In this document: positions 49,336-58,003 of the stretch, one piece after another
Layout of the letters: each line of letters opens with the position of its first letter
How positions within the stretch are numbered: position 1 is the first letter of the stretch
Assembly (NCBI GenBank): GCA_003153475.1
Contig: PLYT01000093.1
Span: forward strand, 1 to 64,000
Direction of reading: 5' to 3'
DNA: 64,000 nucleotides
Origin: Betaproteobacteria bacterium
GTDB lineage: Bacteria; Pseudomonadota; Gammaproteobacteria; Burkholderiales; Casimicrobiaceae
Notes under the pieces: generated by a model
Database searches by the model: none
Seen by the model: the letters and a program-made list of their open reading frames with translations, nothing else
Told to the model about the DNA's origin: nothing
Program-made: the position numbers and the translations under genes

Positions 49336-50310
49336 ATGGACATTGCACGGCGCATCGGTATCTTCTTTATTGCATCGGCCGCGGCGGCGGGCACGCTCGC
49401 GCGCGCAGCATCTTCCATACCGGTCTTTTTCGACGTGTCGCGGGGAGCGCACCCGCACGACGTCGCCGCAACACCGGTCGCCGGCGGCCCGGTCTACTAC
49501 ACGGCACAATCGACCGGCAAGCTCGGCATCCTCGATCCGAAGTCGGGCAAGTTCGAGGAGATCGCCCTGGGTGCGCGCTCGGCGCCGCACGGCGTGATCG
49601 TCGGGCCCGACGGCGCAGCCTGGATCACCGACGGCGGCCAGAATGCGATCGTGCGCGTCGATCCGAAGTCGCATCAGATCAAGAGTTGGCCGCTGCCGCG
49701 CGATGCCGCCAATGCCAACCTCAATACAGCGACGTTCGACAACAGCGGCAGGATCTGGTTTACCGGCCAAAGCGGAATCTACGGCCGGCTCGATCCCGCG
49801 TCAGGCGACATGCGCGTGTGGAAGGCGCCCCGCGGAAGCGGCCCCTACGGCATCACGACCACTCCGGGCGGTGACGTCTACTTCGCCTCACTCGCCGGAA
49901 ACTACGTCGCGCGCGTCGACCCGTCGAGCGGCGAGGCGACGGTGATCGATCCGCCCACGCCCGGGCAAGGCGCACGCCGCGTGTGGTCCGATTCGCGCGG
50001 TCGGATCTGGGTCAGCTACTGGAACACCGGTCAGGTCGGTATGTACGATCCGGCAGCGCGCAACTGGCGCGAATGGAAGCTGCCCGGCACCGCGCATCCG
50101 TACGCGGTTTGGGTCGACGACAAGGACAAGGTCTGGTTAAGCGACTGGAGCACCAATGCGATCGTCCGCTTTGATCCGGTCAGCGAAAAGTTCGACAGCG
50201 TTCCGTCCGATCGCGGCCGGGCCGACGTGCGGCAAATGCTCGGTCGGTCGGGCGAGGTCTGGGGCGCGGAATCGGGGCTCGATCGCCTGGTGATGATACC
50301 TGCGCCGTAG
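49336..50310 (+). CDS. Virginiamycin B lyase (Vgb)-family beta-propeller protein
   Basis: HDVAATPVAGGPVYYTAQSTGKLGILDPKSGKFEEIALGARSAPHGVIVGPDGAAWITDGGQNAIVRVDPKSHQ; signal peptide. Confidence 0.88.
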   Translation: MDIARRIGIFFIASAAAAGTLARAASSIPVFFDVSRGAHPHDVAATPVAGGPVYYTAQSTGKLGILDPKSGKFEEIALGARSAPHGVIVGPDGAAWITDGGQNAIVRVDPKSHQIKSWPLPRDAANANLNTATFDNSGRIWFTGQSGIYGRLDPASGDMRVWKAPRGSGPYGITTTPGGDVYFASLAGNYVARVDPSSGEATVIDPPTPGQGARRVWSDSRGRIWVSYWNTGQVGMYDPAARNWREWKLPGTAHPYAVWVDDKDKVWLSDWSTNAIVRFDPVSEKFDSVPSDRGRADVRQMLGRSGEVWGAESGLDRLVMIPAP

Positions 50311-50408
50311 GCGCGATTGCTGCATCTGCGTTTGCGAGCTGCACGCCGAAGGTCTTATCCTCTGTACCGCGCGCTGTGTCTGAAAATCGTGAAAAACCAG
50401 GAGAAGCC

Positions 50409-51074
50409 ATGAAGACTTCAGTGACAAGAATCACCGTCGCCGCCATGTTTGCCCTCGCCGCGACGGCCGCGCTGGCCGGCGAAATCATTCTCTACGAAAA
50501 TCCCGGGTTCCAGGGCCGGCGAATGACTTTGCGGGGAACCACGCCCGACCTCGACCGGACCAACTTCAATGACCGGGCGGAATCGATTGTGGTGCGCGAC
50601 GGTGTCTGGGAAGTCTGCACCGACGCGCGCTTCGCCGGCCGGTGCGTCCGGCTGCAGCCCGGCGAGTATCCAAGTCTCGACGGGTCGCTCAACAACCGCA
50701 TCTCGTCGGCGCGCGAGGTCGCCCAAGCTCCCGTTCCGCCGCCACCGCCGCCGCCCGTAGCCGGCCCGGGCTACGGCGGTCCGGCGCGGGCGGTGCTGTA
50801 CGAGGGCGAGGGTTTTCGCGGGCGGTCGTTCGAAATGCAGCGCGACGTCGTGCGCAATCTCGATCGCACCAGCTTCAACGATCGTGCGGCGTCGCTAAGG
50901 GTGTACAGCGGCTACTGGATCTTTTGCAGCGATGCGAATTTCGAAGGCGACTGCCAGACCTTCGGGCCGGGAGATTATCCGAACCTGCCGGGCAATCTCA
51001 ATCGCCGGATATCGTCGGGCCGCCGGATAGCCGATCGCTATCCGTACGGAGGCGCGCCGAACTGGGGACGATAA
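50409..51074 (+). CDS. Secreted beta/gamma-crystallin family protein (two domains, Pro-rich linker)
   Basis: Signal peptide; ILYENPGFQGRRMTL...CVRLQPGEYPSL and VLYEGEGFRGRSFEM...CQTFGPGDYPNL; PPPPPPP linker. Confidence 0.88.
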   Translation: MKTSVTRITVAAMFALAATAALAGEIILYENPGFQGRRMTLRGTTPDLDRTNFNDRAESIVVRDGVWEVCTDARFAGRCVRLQPGEYPSLDGSLNNRISSAREVAQAPVPPPPPPPVAGPGYGGPARAVLYEGEGFRGRSFEMQRDVVRNLDRTSFNDRAASLRVYSGYWIFCSDANFEGDCQTFGPGDYPNLPGNLNRRISSGRRIADRYPYGGAPNWGR

Positions 51075-51219
51075 GGGCTGGCGAACCGGTTTCGCCTCGG
51101 CGCGGCTGCGGCGGCCGCGCCCGGGGCGCTCGTACACGACCGCGTCGAGCAGGCGGCCGGCGCGTGATTGGATAGAATGCGGCATTAACGACCTGGACTG
51201 CCGAAAGAGGCCTGCCGCG

Positions 51220-51495
51220 ATGGACACCTGCCCGCATTTCGCCCAAATCCGCGACGTCACGCCCAGCGCTAACGGATGCGAGGACTGTCTTAAGACCGGC
51301 GACGACTGGGTGCACCTGCGCTTGTGCCTGACCTGCGGCCATGTCGGCTGTTGCGACGAATCGAGGAACAAGCATGCCACGCGGCATTTCAAGGAGACCG
51401 GACACCCAATCATCCAGTCATTCGAGCCGGGTGAGACGTGGGGTTGGTGCTTTGTCGACCGCGCTTTTTTCGAACGGCTGCCGGTAACGTACTGA
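51220..51495 (+). CDS. UBP-type zinc finger domain protein
   Basis: MDTCPHFAQIRDVTPSANGCEDCLKTGDDWVHLRLCLTCGHVGCCDESRNKHATRHFKETGHPIIQSFEPGETWGWCFVD. Confidence 0.93.
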   Translation: MDTCPHFAQIRDVTPSANGCEDCLKTGDDWVHLRLCLTCGHVGCCDESRNKHATRHFKETGHPIIQSFEPGETWGWCFVDRAFFERLPVTY

Positions 51496-51552
51496 GGAAC
51501 CGACGGCCTTTCGAGCGCAAGCGGCGTCGAAAGATCACGCCATCATGGGCCG

Positions 51553-53301
51553 ATGATTACCGGCGAGATGCTCCGTGTAGTGCCGCTGCTGGCGGGTGTC
51601 TCCGACACCGAGCTCGACACCATCGCCGGGCGCGCCGCCGACATCAGCCTGCATTCCAACGAGTGGCTGATCCAGGAAGGCGAGCTGCCGTCGTTTTTTA
51701 TCCTGATTTCCGGTCGACTGACCGTCTACAAGTCAGTCGCCGGCGTCGAGCGTGCGATCACCGAGTACGGTCCCGGCGACTACGGCGGCGAGTTGCCGCT
51801 GCTGCTCGGGTCGCCTGCGATCGCGAGCGTCCGGGCGGCCGAGCCTTCGCGTGTTTGCCGACTCGACGCCGCGGACTTCCGCGATCTGATCGTCGCGTGT
51901 CCTGAGCTCAACGCGCGCCTGCTGCGAACGATGGCGACGCGAATCGAGGGGCTGCAGCAGCTGGCGACCGAGGCGCCGCTGGCGACGGTGACCATCATCG
52001 GTCACCGCTACGATCTCGCCTGTCACGATCTGCGCGACTTCCTGGCGCGCAATCACGTCGCGTTCCGCTGGTACGATCCGCGCGATCCCGAAGCGCGCGT
52101 CGGGTTGACGGCGACGCCACAGCCGGATGAGGTTTACCCGGTGGTCGTTTTCCCCGACGGAATGCGCCTGGTCACGCCGTCGTTTCGCGACGTCGCCGTG
52201 CACCTGGGACTGCAGACGACGCCATCGCACAGCATCTACGACGTCGCGATCATCGGTGCCGGCCCGGCCGGCCTGGCTGCCGCCGTATATGGCGCTTCCG
52301 AAGGGCTCAACACGATCCTGATCGAGCGGCAAGCGCCCGGCGGACAGGCAGGCACGTCGTCGCGGATCGAAAACTACCTCGGTTTCCCGACCGGCGTCGC
52401 CGGCGACGAGCTGGCCGCACGCGCGCTGAGACAGGCGAAGCGCTTCGGCGCCGAGATTCTGGTGGCGCGCGGCGCGACCGGCATCGACATGGCATCGCGC
52501 GATGCGACGCATGCGATCATGCTCGAGGACGGCGAGTACGTCCGGACGCGCAGCATCGTCATTGCTACCGGCGTTGCATGGCGGGAGATCGATCTTCCGA
52601 ACGCGCCGATGCTGGTCGGACGCGGCCTGTACTACGGCGCGGCACGCACCGAGGCACTGAACACGCGCGGTCTCGACATCTTCATGATCGGCGGTGGCAA
52701 CTCGGCGGGGCAGGCGGCGATGTTCTTCGCCAACTATGCGCATACGGTCACGCTCATCGTGCGCGGGCCCTCGCTCGAGCGCAGCATGTCGCAATACCTG
52801 ATCGACCAGCTCGCGAGCCGGACCAACGTGCGTGTCAAGGCCCGCAGCCAGGTGGTCGCGCTCGAGGGGACCGATCGATTGGCGGCCATCGTCGTCGAGG
52901 ATCGCGCGACCGGCCAGCGCCGGCGCGAGCCGACCGAGGCGCTGTTCGTGTTCATCGGCGCCGACGCGGAGACCGCGTGGTTGCCACAGGCGGTCATCCG
53001 CGACGGGCGCGACTACCTTTGCACCGGGCGCGACGTCATGGACCTGGTCGCGGGCCAGCAAGGGACATGGCCGTTATCGCGCGATCCCTACCTGCTCGAA
53101 ACCAGCGTACCGGGTGTGTTCGCGGTCGGCGACGTGCGTCATGGCTCAGTTAAGCGCGTGGCGTCCGGTGTGGGCGAGGGCAGCATGGCGATCGCGTTCG
53201 TGCATCAGTATCTGGCCGATCCGCCGTCTTTCGCCGAGTCGGGGGCAGACACAGCCATTGGCGGAGCGGATCTGCTGTCGCAGGCGCTGCTGGGCGCGTA
53301 G
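51553..53301 (+). CDS. Cyclic nucleotide-binding domain + thioredoxin-fold + thioredoxin reductase-like FAD oxidoreductase
   Basis: cNMP domain YGPGDYGGELPLLLGSPAIASVRAAEPSRVCRL; Rossmann DVAIIGAGPAGLAAAVYGASEGLNTILIERQAPGGQAGTSSRIENYLGFP; MIGGGNSAGQAAMFFA. Confidence 0.93.
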   Translation: MITGEMLRVVPLLAGVSDTELDTIAGRAADISLHSNEWLIQEGELPSFFILISGRLTVYKSVAGVERAITEYGPGDYGGELPLLLGSPAIASVRAAEPSRVCRLDAADFRDLIVACPELNARLLRTMATRIEGLQQLATEAPLATVTIIGHRYDLACHDLRDFLARNHVAFRWYDPRDPEARVGLTATPQPDEVYPVVVFPDGMRLVTPSFRDVAVHLGLQTTPSHSIYDVAIIGAGPAGLAAAVYGASEGLNTILIERQAPGGQAGTSSRIENYLGFPTGVAGDELAARALRQAKRFGAEILVARGATGIDMASRDATHAIMLEDGEYVRTRSIVIATGVAWREIDLPNAPMLVGRGLYYGAARTEALNTRGLDIFMIGGGNSAGQAAMFFANYAHTVTLIVRGPSLERSMSQYLIDQLASRTNVRVKARSQVVALEGTDRLAAIVVEDRATGQRRREPTEALFVFIGADAETAWLPQAVIRDGRDYLCTGRDVMDLVAGQQGTWPLSRDPYLLETSVPGVFAVGDVRHGSVKRVASGVGEGSMAIAFVHQYLADPPSFAESGADTAIGGADLLSQALLGA

Positions 53302-54662
53302 GCGACGCACTGGCGCGGCGCCACGCGGCCGAAGAGGTCTTCCATTTCGCGACGCGCCATGAGAGCGCTGAGCGTTTCGTCAATCGCGACGTCGGACCAG
53401 CGTAGCACGCTGCCCTGAGTGATCGGGGACAGCAACCTGACGCCGTGCGCGAGGCCGAGCGGCAACGCGCCGGCGGCGAGCGACGCAGCCGCCGGCAAGA
53501 GCTTCCCCCATACCGTGTACCCGCCTTCGCCGTCGAGCGTCTCACCGGCCTTCAGGTCCCGCTTGGCGGTCGCGACGGCGTCGGCGTTGAAGCAGGTGGC
53601 CGCACCGGTCGCTTCGCCGCGCAAGCCGACCGACGCGACCGAGATGCCGACCTCGAGCCCGATAAGGTGCCAGCGCTTGTAGAGGCAGGCATAGCGGCCG
53701 CTGTCGTCGGTCCGGACCATGTACTCGCGAAAGCAGTTGCGCAGGTATTCGGTCTCGCCCTCGAACACGACGAAGACGCCGAAGCGGATGTCGTAGGCGA
53801 TCGCGCGGCCGTCCCGCTCGACCGACGAGATCACTTCGACCTGCCCCTTGCCGTGCAGCATGCCGCCTTCGCCGATCGGCCGGCACACGTTCGGAATCCG
53901 GTCGATCGAGGCAGGCGGGTAGGTCAAGCCATCCGGAGGCGCCGACAGGCCGGTCGCGTTGCACACTGCCGTGCACTCGATCGCCGGTTTCGACCCGTCG
54001 AGAAACGAGTTGAACATCCTGGCGTTGAGGCCGCCGATTCGGGCCTGCTCCGGCGTGAGCCCATAATGGCCCCAGACCGTTTCCGGCGTCGACTGCGCAA
54101 AGTGCGGCAGCCACTTGTGGCCGCGCCCCGCCGCGACAACGCCGAAGCCCGCGGCCCGCGCCCAGTCGACCAGGTCGCAGATCAGCGCCGGCTGATCGCC
54201 GAAGGCAAGGCTGTAGATGATGCCCGCTTCGGCTGCCTTGCGAGCGAGCAGCGGCCCGCACAGCGCATCGGCCTCGACCGTCACGTTGACCACGTGCTTA
54301 TGCTGGCGAAAGGCTTCGAGGCAGTGCTCGACCGCTGCGATCGGGTTGCCCGTGCATTCGACGACGATGTCGATTTTCGGATGCCGCACCAGCGCCTGCC
54401 AATCGTCGCCGACGTGCGTCGTGCCTTGCGCGAGCGCGGCATCGACCGATGGTGCAGCGCTGCGTCCGGGGCGCCAGCCGATCCTCGCGAGATTGGCGAG
54501 TGCGGCGGCGGGGTCGAGATCGGCGATGGCGACGACGTGCACACCGGGCGTCTTCGGGACCTGCGCCAGGTACATCGCGCCGAACTTGCCGGCCCCGATC
54601 ATGCCGACGCGTAACGGCGTGCCCTGCGCGGCGCGCTCGTTCAGCTTGGCGTAAAGGCTCAA
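53205..54662 (-). CDS. NAD(P)-dependent oxidoreductase with C-terminal SAF-like domain (homoserine dehydrogenase/FlgA-like)
   Basis: TTG start; LRVGMIGAGKFGAMYLAQVPKTPGVHVVAIADLDP; C-terminal SAF-like RDLKAGETLDGEGGYTVWGKLLPAAAS; 3' end overlaps the convergent gene. Confidence 0.83.
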   Translation of the reverse strand: MSLYAKLNERAAQGTPLRVGMIGAGKFGAMYLAQVPKTPGVHVVAIADLDPAAALANLARIGWRPGRSAAPSVDAALAQGTTHVGDDWQALVRHPKIDIVVECTGNPIAAVEHCLEAFRQHKHVVNVTVEADALCGPLLARKAAEAGIIYSLAFGDQPALICDLVDWARAAGFGVVAAGRGHKWLPHFAQSTPETVWGHYGLTPEQARIGGLNARMFNSFLDGSKPAIECTAVCNATGLSAPPDGLTYPPASIDRIPNVCRPIGEGGMLHGKGQVEVISSVERDGRAIAYDIRFGVFVVFEGETEYLRNCFREYMVRTDDSGRYACLYKRWHLIGLEVGISVASVGLRGEATGAATCFNADAVATAKRDLKAGETLDGEGGYTVWGKLLPAAASLAAGALPLGLAHGVRLLSPITQGSVLRWSDVAIDETLSALMARREMEDLFGRVAPRQCVAYAPSSACDSRSAPPMAVSAPDSAKDGGSARY

Positions 54663-54679
54663 GCCGGCACCTTTAGCGT

Positions 54680-55522
54680 TCAGCCGGCGAGCGCCGGCTG
54701 CAGCGCGGCTTCGGGCGTGCCGTCGCGCCACGGCAGCGCGACCGGGTAATCGCGCAGCAAGCAATCGTCCGGCAGACACTCGATCGGCGTGAAATCCCGG
54801 TGCGCGATGTATTCGGGGCGCTTGAAGCGCCGGATGTGATTGGAAACCGCGCACAGGCTCAGGTACACGCTGACGCGATTCCATGGCGACAGATTCGACG
54901 TCGAGGCGTGCACCAGACAGGAGTGGAACAGCAGCATCGATCCGGCCGGCCCTTTCGGCGCGACGATGCCGCCGCGGCCGACCAGGCTCGCGATCGTCGC
55001 ATGATTGATCGTCCACAGCGGATAGCTGGTCGTCGAGGTGTCGTGCTCGGCATCGATGACGCCGAGCTTGTGGCTGCCGGGGATGAACATCAGCGGGCCG
55101 TTGAACTCGTTGACCTCGTCCAGGAATATCGCGATGTTCATCGCCCGCGGCTCCGGCATCTCGTCGTCGTTTTTCCAGGTGCCGAAGTCCTGGTGCCATT
55201 GCCATACGTCACCGTCGAAAGCCATCTTGCCGTTGATCTTGAACTGGTGCATGTAGACCGGCTCGCCGAACAGCGCAACGACCGGCTCGATCATCCGCGG
55301 ATGGCGCGCCAGCCGCGCGAACGGCGCGCTGTACATGTGCGCGGCGAAGTTGGTGCGCACCGCATCGCTGCCCTTTTCCCTGACGTTCTCGACGCGCCGT
55401 TGCGCATAGAGCCGGGGCACTTCTTCACGCAGGACATCGATTTCGCGCGTCGTGAACAGCGAATCGAAGAAAAGATAGCCTTCGCGGTCGAAGCGCTCGA
55501 TCTGCTGCGCGTTCAGTTGCAT
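54680..55522 (-). CDS. Phytanoyl-CoA dioxygenase (PhyH) family protein
   Basis: FDREGYLFFDSLFTTREIDVLREEVPRL; WQWHQDFGTWKNDDEMPEPRAMNIAIFLDEVNEFNGPLMFIPGSHK; Fe(II) HxD. Confidence 0.92.
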   Translation of the reverse strand: MQLNAQQIERFDREGYLFFDSLFTTREIDVLREEVPRLYAQRRVENVREKGSDAVRTNFAAHMYSAPFARLARHPRMIEPVVALFGEPVYMHQFKINGKMAFDGDVWQWHQDFGTWKNDDEMPEPRAMNIAIFLDEVNEFNGPLMFIPGSHKLGVIDAEHDTSTTSYPLWTINHATIASLVGRGGIVAPKGPAGSMLLFHSCLVHASTSNLSPWNRVSVYLSLCAVSNHIRRFKRPEYIAHRDFTPIECLPDDCLLRDYPVALPWRDGTPEAALQPALAG

Positions 55523-55742
55523 TTTGTAGCTCCTTCAACGGACACGCCGTCAAGCGCTTTGCCGTGCTTTGTCCCGGCGTTCAGCGACTGACACAATGCG
55601 ATCATCCGGCAAGCGCTGTCAATCGGCGGCGCCGCGGCGAGCGCCGCAACGGCCCTGCTTGGCGCTGCGACCCCTTTGCCCTAAGCTCCTACGGCGACAG
55701 GATCTCCTGTAGCGGTGACAACGTCGACGGCAAGCTTCCTGG

Positions 55743-56918
55743 ATGCACACCTTGGCAGGCCACGCGCAGCGGCGGCTGCAGTTCGAAGGCTGGCGATTCA
55801 TCCATCATTCGTATGCGCTGGTGGCTCAGGCGCACTGCCTGTGTCTGCTGCGGCGCGGCGACATCGATCTGCGATTCCGCGATCTGCCCTATTACTATCC
55901 GGATTGGAAGCCGACCCGGGGCATCGTGGCGGCCGCGGACGAGCGCGCGCTTGAGGCGTTGCGCGCTCCCGAGGCGGGATTCCTGCCCGAGGCGACGTTC
56001 AGCATGCGGGCCGAGGAGAGCGACTTCACCGCGCCGCCATCCGGCCGGAAGTTCGTCTTCGGGACGCCCGAATACCGGGTCCTGCAGGACCGGCAACGCG
56101 GCGGATTGTCGTCAGGCGCTGAATTGCCCGACACGATCGACATCGTCACACCGTCGCATTGGTGCGTCCCTGCCTACGAGCGGTTCGGTATTCCGCCGTC
56201 GCGCATCCACGTCGTTCCGCACGGCATCGATCCGGGCGTGCTGCACGCCGACGCCGCCGGTCGCGCCGCTGCGCGCGCGGCCCTTCATGTCGAAGATCAC
56301 GAGCAGGTGTTTCTGTCGGTCGGCGCGATGACGCCGAACAAGGGCATCGATCTGCTGTTTGGCGCGTTTGCGCGCGTGGCCGCCGTCGAACCCCACGTCC
56401 GCCTGGTGCTCAAGGGAGCGGACGGGCTGTTTCCGTCCAGAGACTTCGTCAAGGCGGCGCTGAACGAGCTCACCGCGGCGTCGCGCGAATCCGTCATTGC
56501 CCGCATGATCTACACCGGCGGAACCTATTCGTGCAGCAAGATGGCCGATCTGTATCGCGCTGCCGACGTCTATGCGGCGCCCTACCGCGCCGAAGGCTTC
56601 AACCTCCCGGTTCTCGAGGCAGCCGCCTGCGGCGTGCCGGTCATCTGTACGTCCGGCGGGCCCACCGACGACTTCATCGATCCGGCGTCATGCGGCCGAA
56701 TCCGCAGCGGGCTGGATCGGCCGCGCCTGAGCGGGGACCGCGTCGGCGATGCGCTCGCGCCGGATGCCGAGCACCTGTTCGAGCTGATGGAGGCCGCGGC
56801 GCGCCAGCGCGACACCTGGCGCGCGATGGGCGAGCGCGGCGCCGCGCATGTCCATCGGCATTTCACCTGGAGCGCCGTGACCGACCGGCTAGTTTCCTGC
56901 CTGTTCGCCGGTGCGTGA
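55743..56918 (+). CDS. Glycosyltransferase family 4-like
   Basis: VTPSHWCVPAYERFGIPPSRIHVVPHGIDPGVL; FLSVGAMTPNKGIDLLFGAFARV; YAAPYRAEGFNLPVLEAAACGVPVICTSGGPTDDFID. Confidence 0.92.
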   Translation: MHTLAGHAQRRLQFEGWRFIHHSYALVAQAHCLCLLRRGDIDLRFRDLPYYYPDWKPTRGIVAAADERALEALRAPEAGFLPEATFSMRAEESDFTAPPSGRKFVFGTPEYRVLQDRQRGGLSSGAELPDTIDIVTPSHWCVPAYERFGIPPSRIHVVPHGIDPGVLHADAAGRAAARAALHVEDHEQVFLSVGAMTPNKGIDLLFGAFARVAAVEPHVRLVLKGADGLFPSRDFVKAALNELTAASRESVIARMIYTGGTYSCSKMADLYRAADVYAAPYRAEGFNLPVLEAAACGVPVICTSGGPTDDFIDPASCGRIRSGLDRPRLSGDRVGDALAPDAEHLFELMEAAARQRDTWRAMGERGAAHVHRHFTWSAVTDRLVSCLFAGA

Positions 56919-56936
56919 ACGCGCTCTCCGGCGACT

Positions 56937-57332
56937 TCACTCGTCGACGATGCGCCGGCGCGCCGTCTTGATCTCGCCGCGACGCACTTTGCTATCGACC
57001 CGCCTGCGCTGCGAGCCCGCGGTCGGCTTGGTGGGCTTGCGTGGCCGCGGCACAGCGGCCGCCCCATCGACCAGCCGCTGCAGGCGCGCCAAAGCGTCGG
57101 CGCGGTTTTGGTCGAGGCTGCGGTAACGCTGGGCCTTGATGATGACGACGCCTTCCGCGGTGATCCGCCGGTCGCCATGCCCAAGCAGGCGAGCCTTGAC
57201 GGTTTCGGGCAAGGTCGAAGCCCGCACGTCGAAGCGCAAATGCACGGCATTCGAGACCTTGTTGACGTTCTGTCCGCCGGCACCCTGTGCGCGCACGGCC
57301 GTCATTTCGACTTCGTCGAGCGCGATGCGCAT
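56937..57332 (-). CDS. arfB: Alternative ribosome-rescue/peptidyl-tRNA hydrolase ArfB
   Basis: EMTAVRAQGAGGQNVNKVSNAVHLRFDV (GGQ motif); basic C-terminal tail. Confidence 0.92.
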   Translation of the reverse strand: MRIALDEVEMTAVRAQGAGGQNVNKVSNAVHLRFDVRASTLPETVKARLLGHGDRRITAEGVVIIKAQRYRSLDQNRADALARLQRLVDGAAAVPRPRKPTKPTAGSQRRRVDSKVRRGEIKTARRRIVDE

Positions 57333-57334
57333 CG

Positions 57335-58003
57335 TCAGGATGCTCGGGCGACGGTGGCGAGCCAGGGTTGCTGCACGCGCGGCAATCCGGCGGGACGGTA
57401 GTAGTGCTCGATCTCGACGAAGCCGGCGCCGGCAAGGTAGTTGTGCCACGTCTCGTAGCGAAGATAGGCGCCGTAACGCCCGCGGTTCCATCCCTCACTG
57501 TCGTCGCCGTGCGGATTCGAGGTGAACAACACGCCGCGAGGTTTAAGCGTCGCGCGAATCTGCCGAAGCACGCGCGGCAATTCCTGCATCGGCACGTGGA
57601 ACAGCGCGGCGTTGGCGAAAACGCCATCGAAACGTCGCGGTGGCAGATTCATGCTCAGAAAGTCCTGTTCCCAGACCTCGCAACCGCTGTATTCGCGCGC
57701 CATCGCCGCGAAGCGGGCCGACCCTTCCAGCCCGACCGGCGCATGTCCGAGCGCGCGCAACGCCTTCAGATCGCGTCCGGGGCCGCAGCCCAGATCGAGG
57801 ATTGCAAAAGGAGGCTCGCCTTCGATAGGTTTCAGCAGCGCCGCGATGTTCTGGCTGACGTCGTGATCGCGCGTGCCTTCCCAGAAGCTTTCCGCGCGCT
57901 GGTCGTAATGCGCAAGCGTGCGCGCCGCGATTGCCGCCAGCTCGTCCGGGACGAGCCTAATCGGCGGCTCAAGGCGCTGACTATCAGTCGGCCGGTCCGA
58001 CAT
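57335..58003 (-). CDS. Class I SAM-dependent methyltransferase
   Basis: FAILDLGCGPGRDLKALRALGHAPVGLEGSARFAAMARE; FDGVFANAALFHVPMQELPRVLRQIRATLKPRGVLF. Confidence 0.92.
   Translation of the reverse strand: MSDRPTDSQRLEPPIRLVPDELAAIAARTLAHYDQRAESFWEGTRDHDVSQNIAALLKPIEGEPPFAILDLGCGPGRDLKALRALGHAPVGLEGSARFAAMAREYSGCEVWEQDFLSMNLPPRRFDGVFANAALFHVPMQELPRVLRQIRATLKPRGVLFTSNPHGDDSEGWNRGRYGAYLRYETWHNYLAGAGFVEIEHYYRPAGLPRVQQPWLATVARAS

Noticed and set aside
48268-49770. 500-aa minus-strand ORF
   Set aside because: Antisense shadow of the S53 peptidase and Vgb genes.
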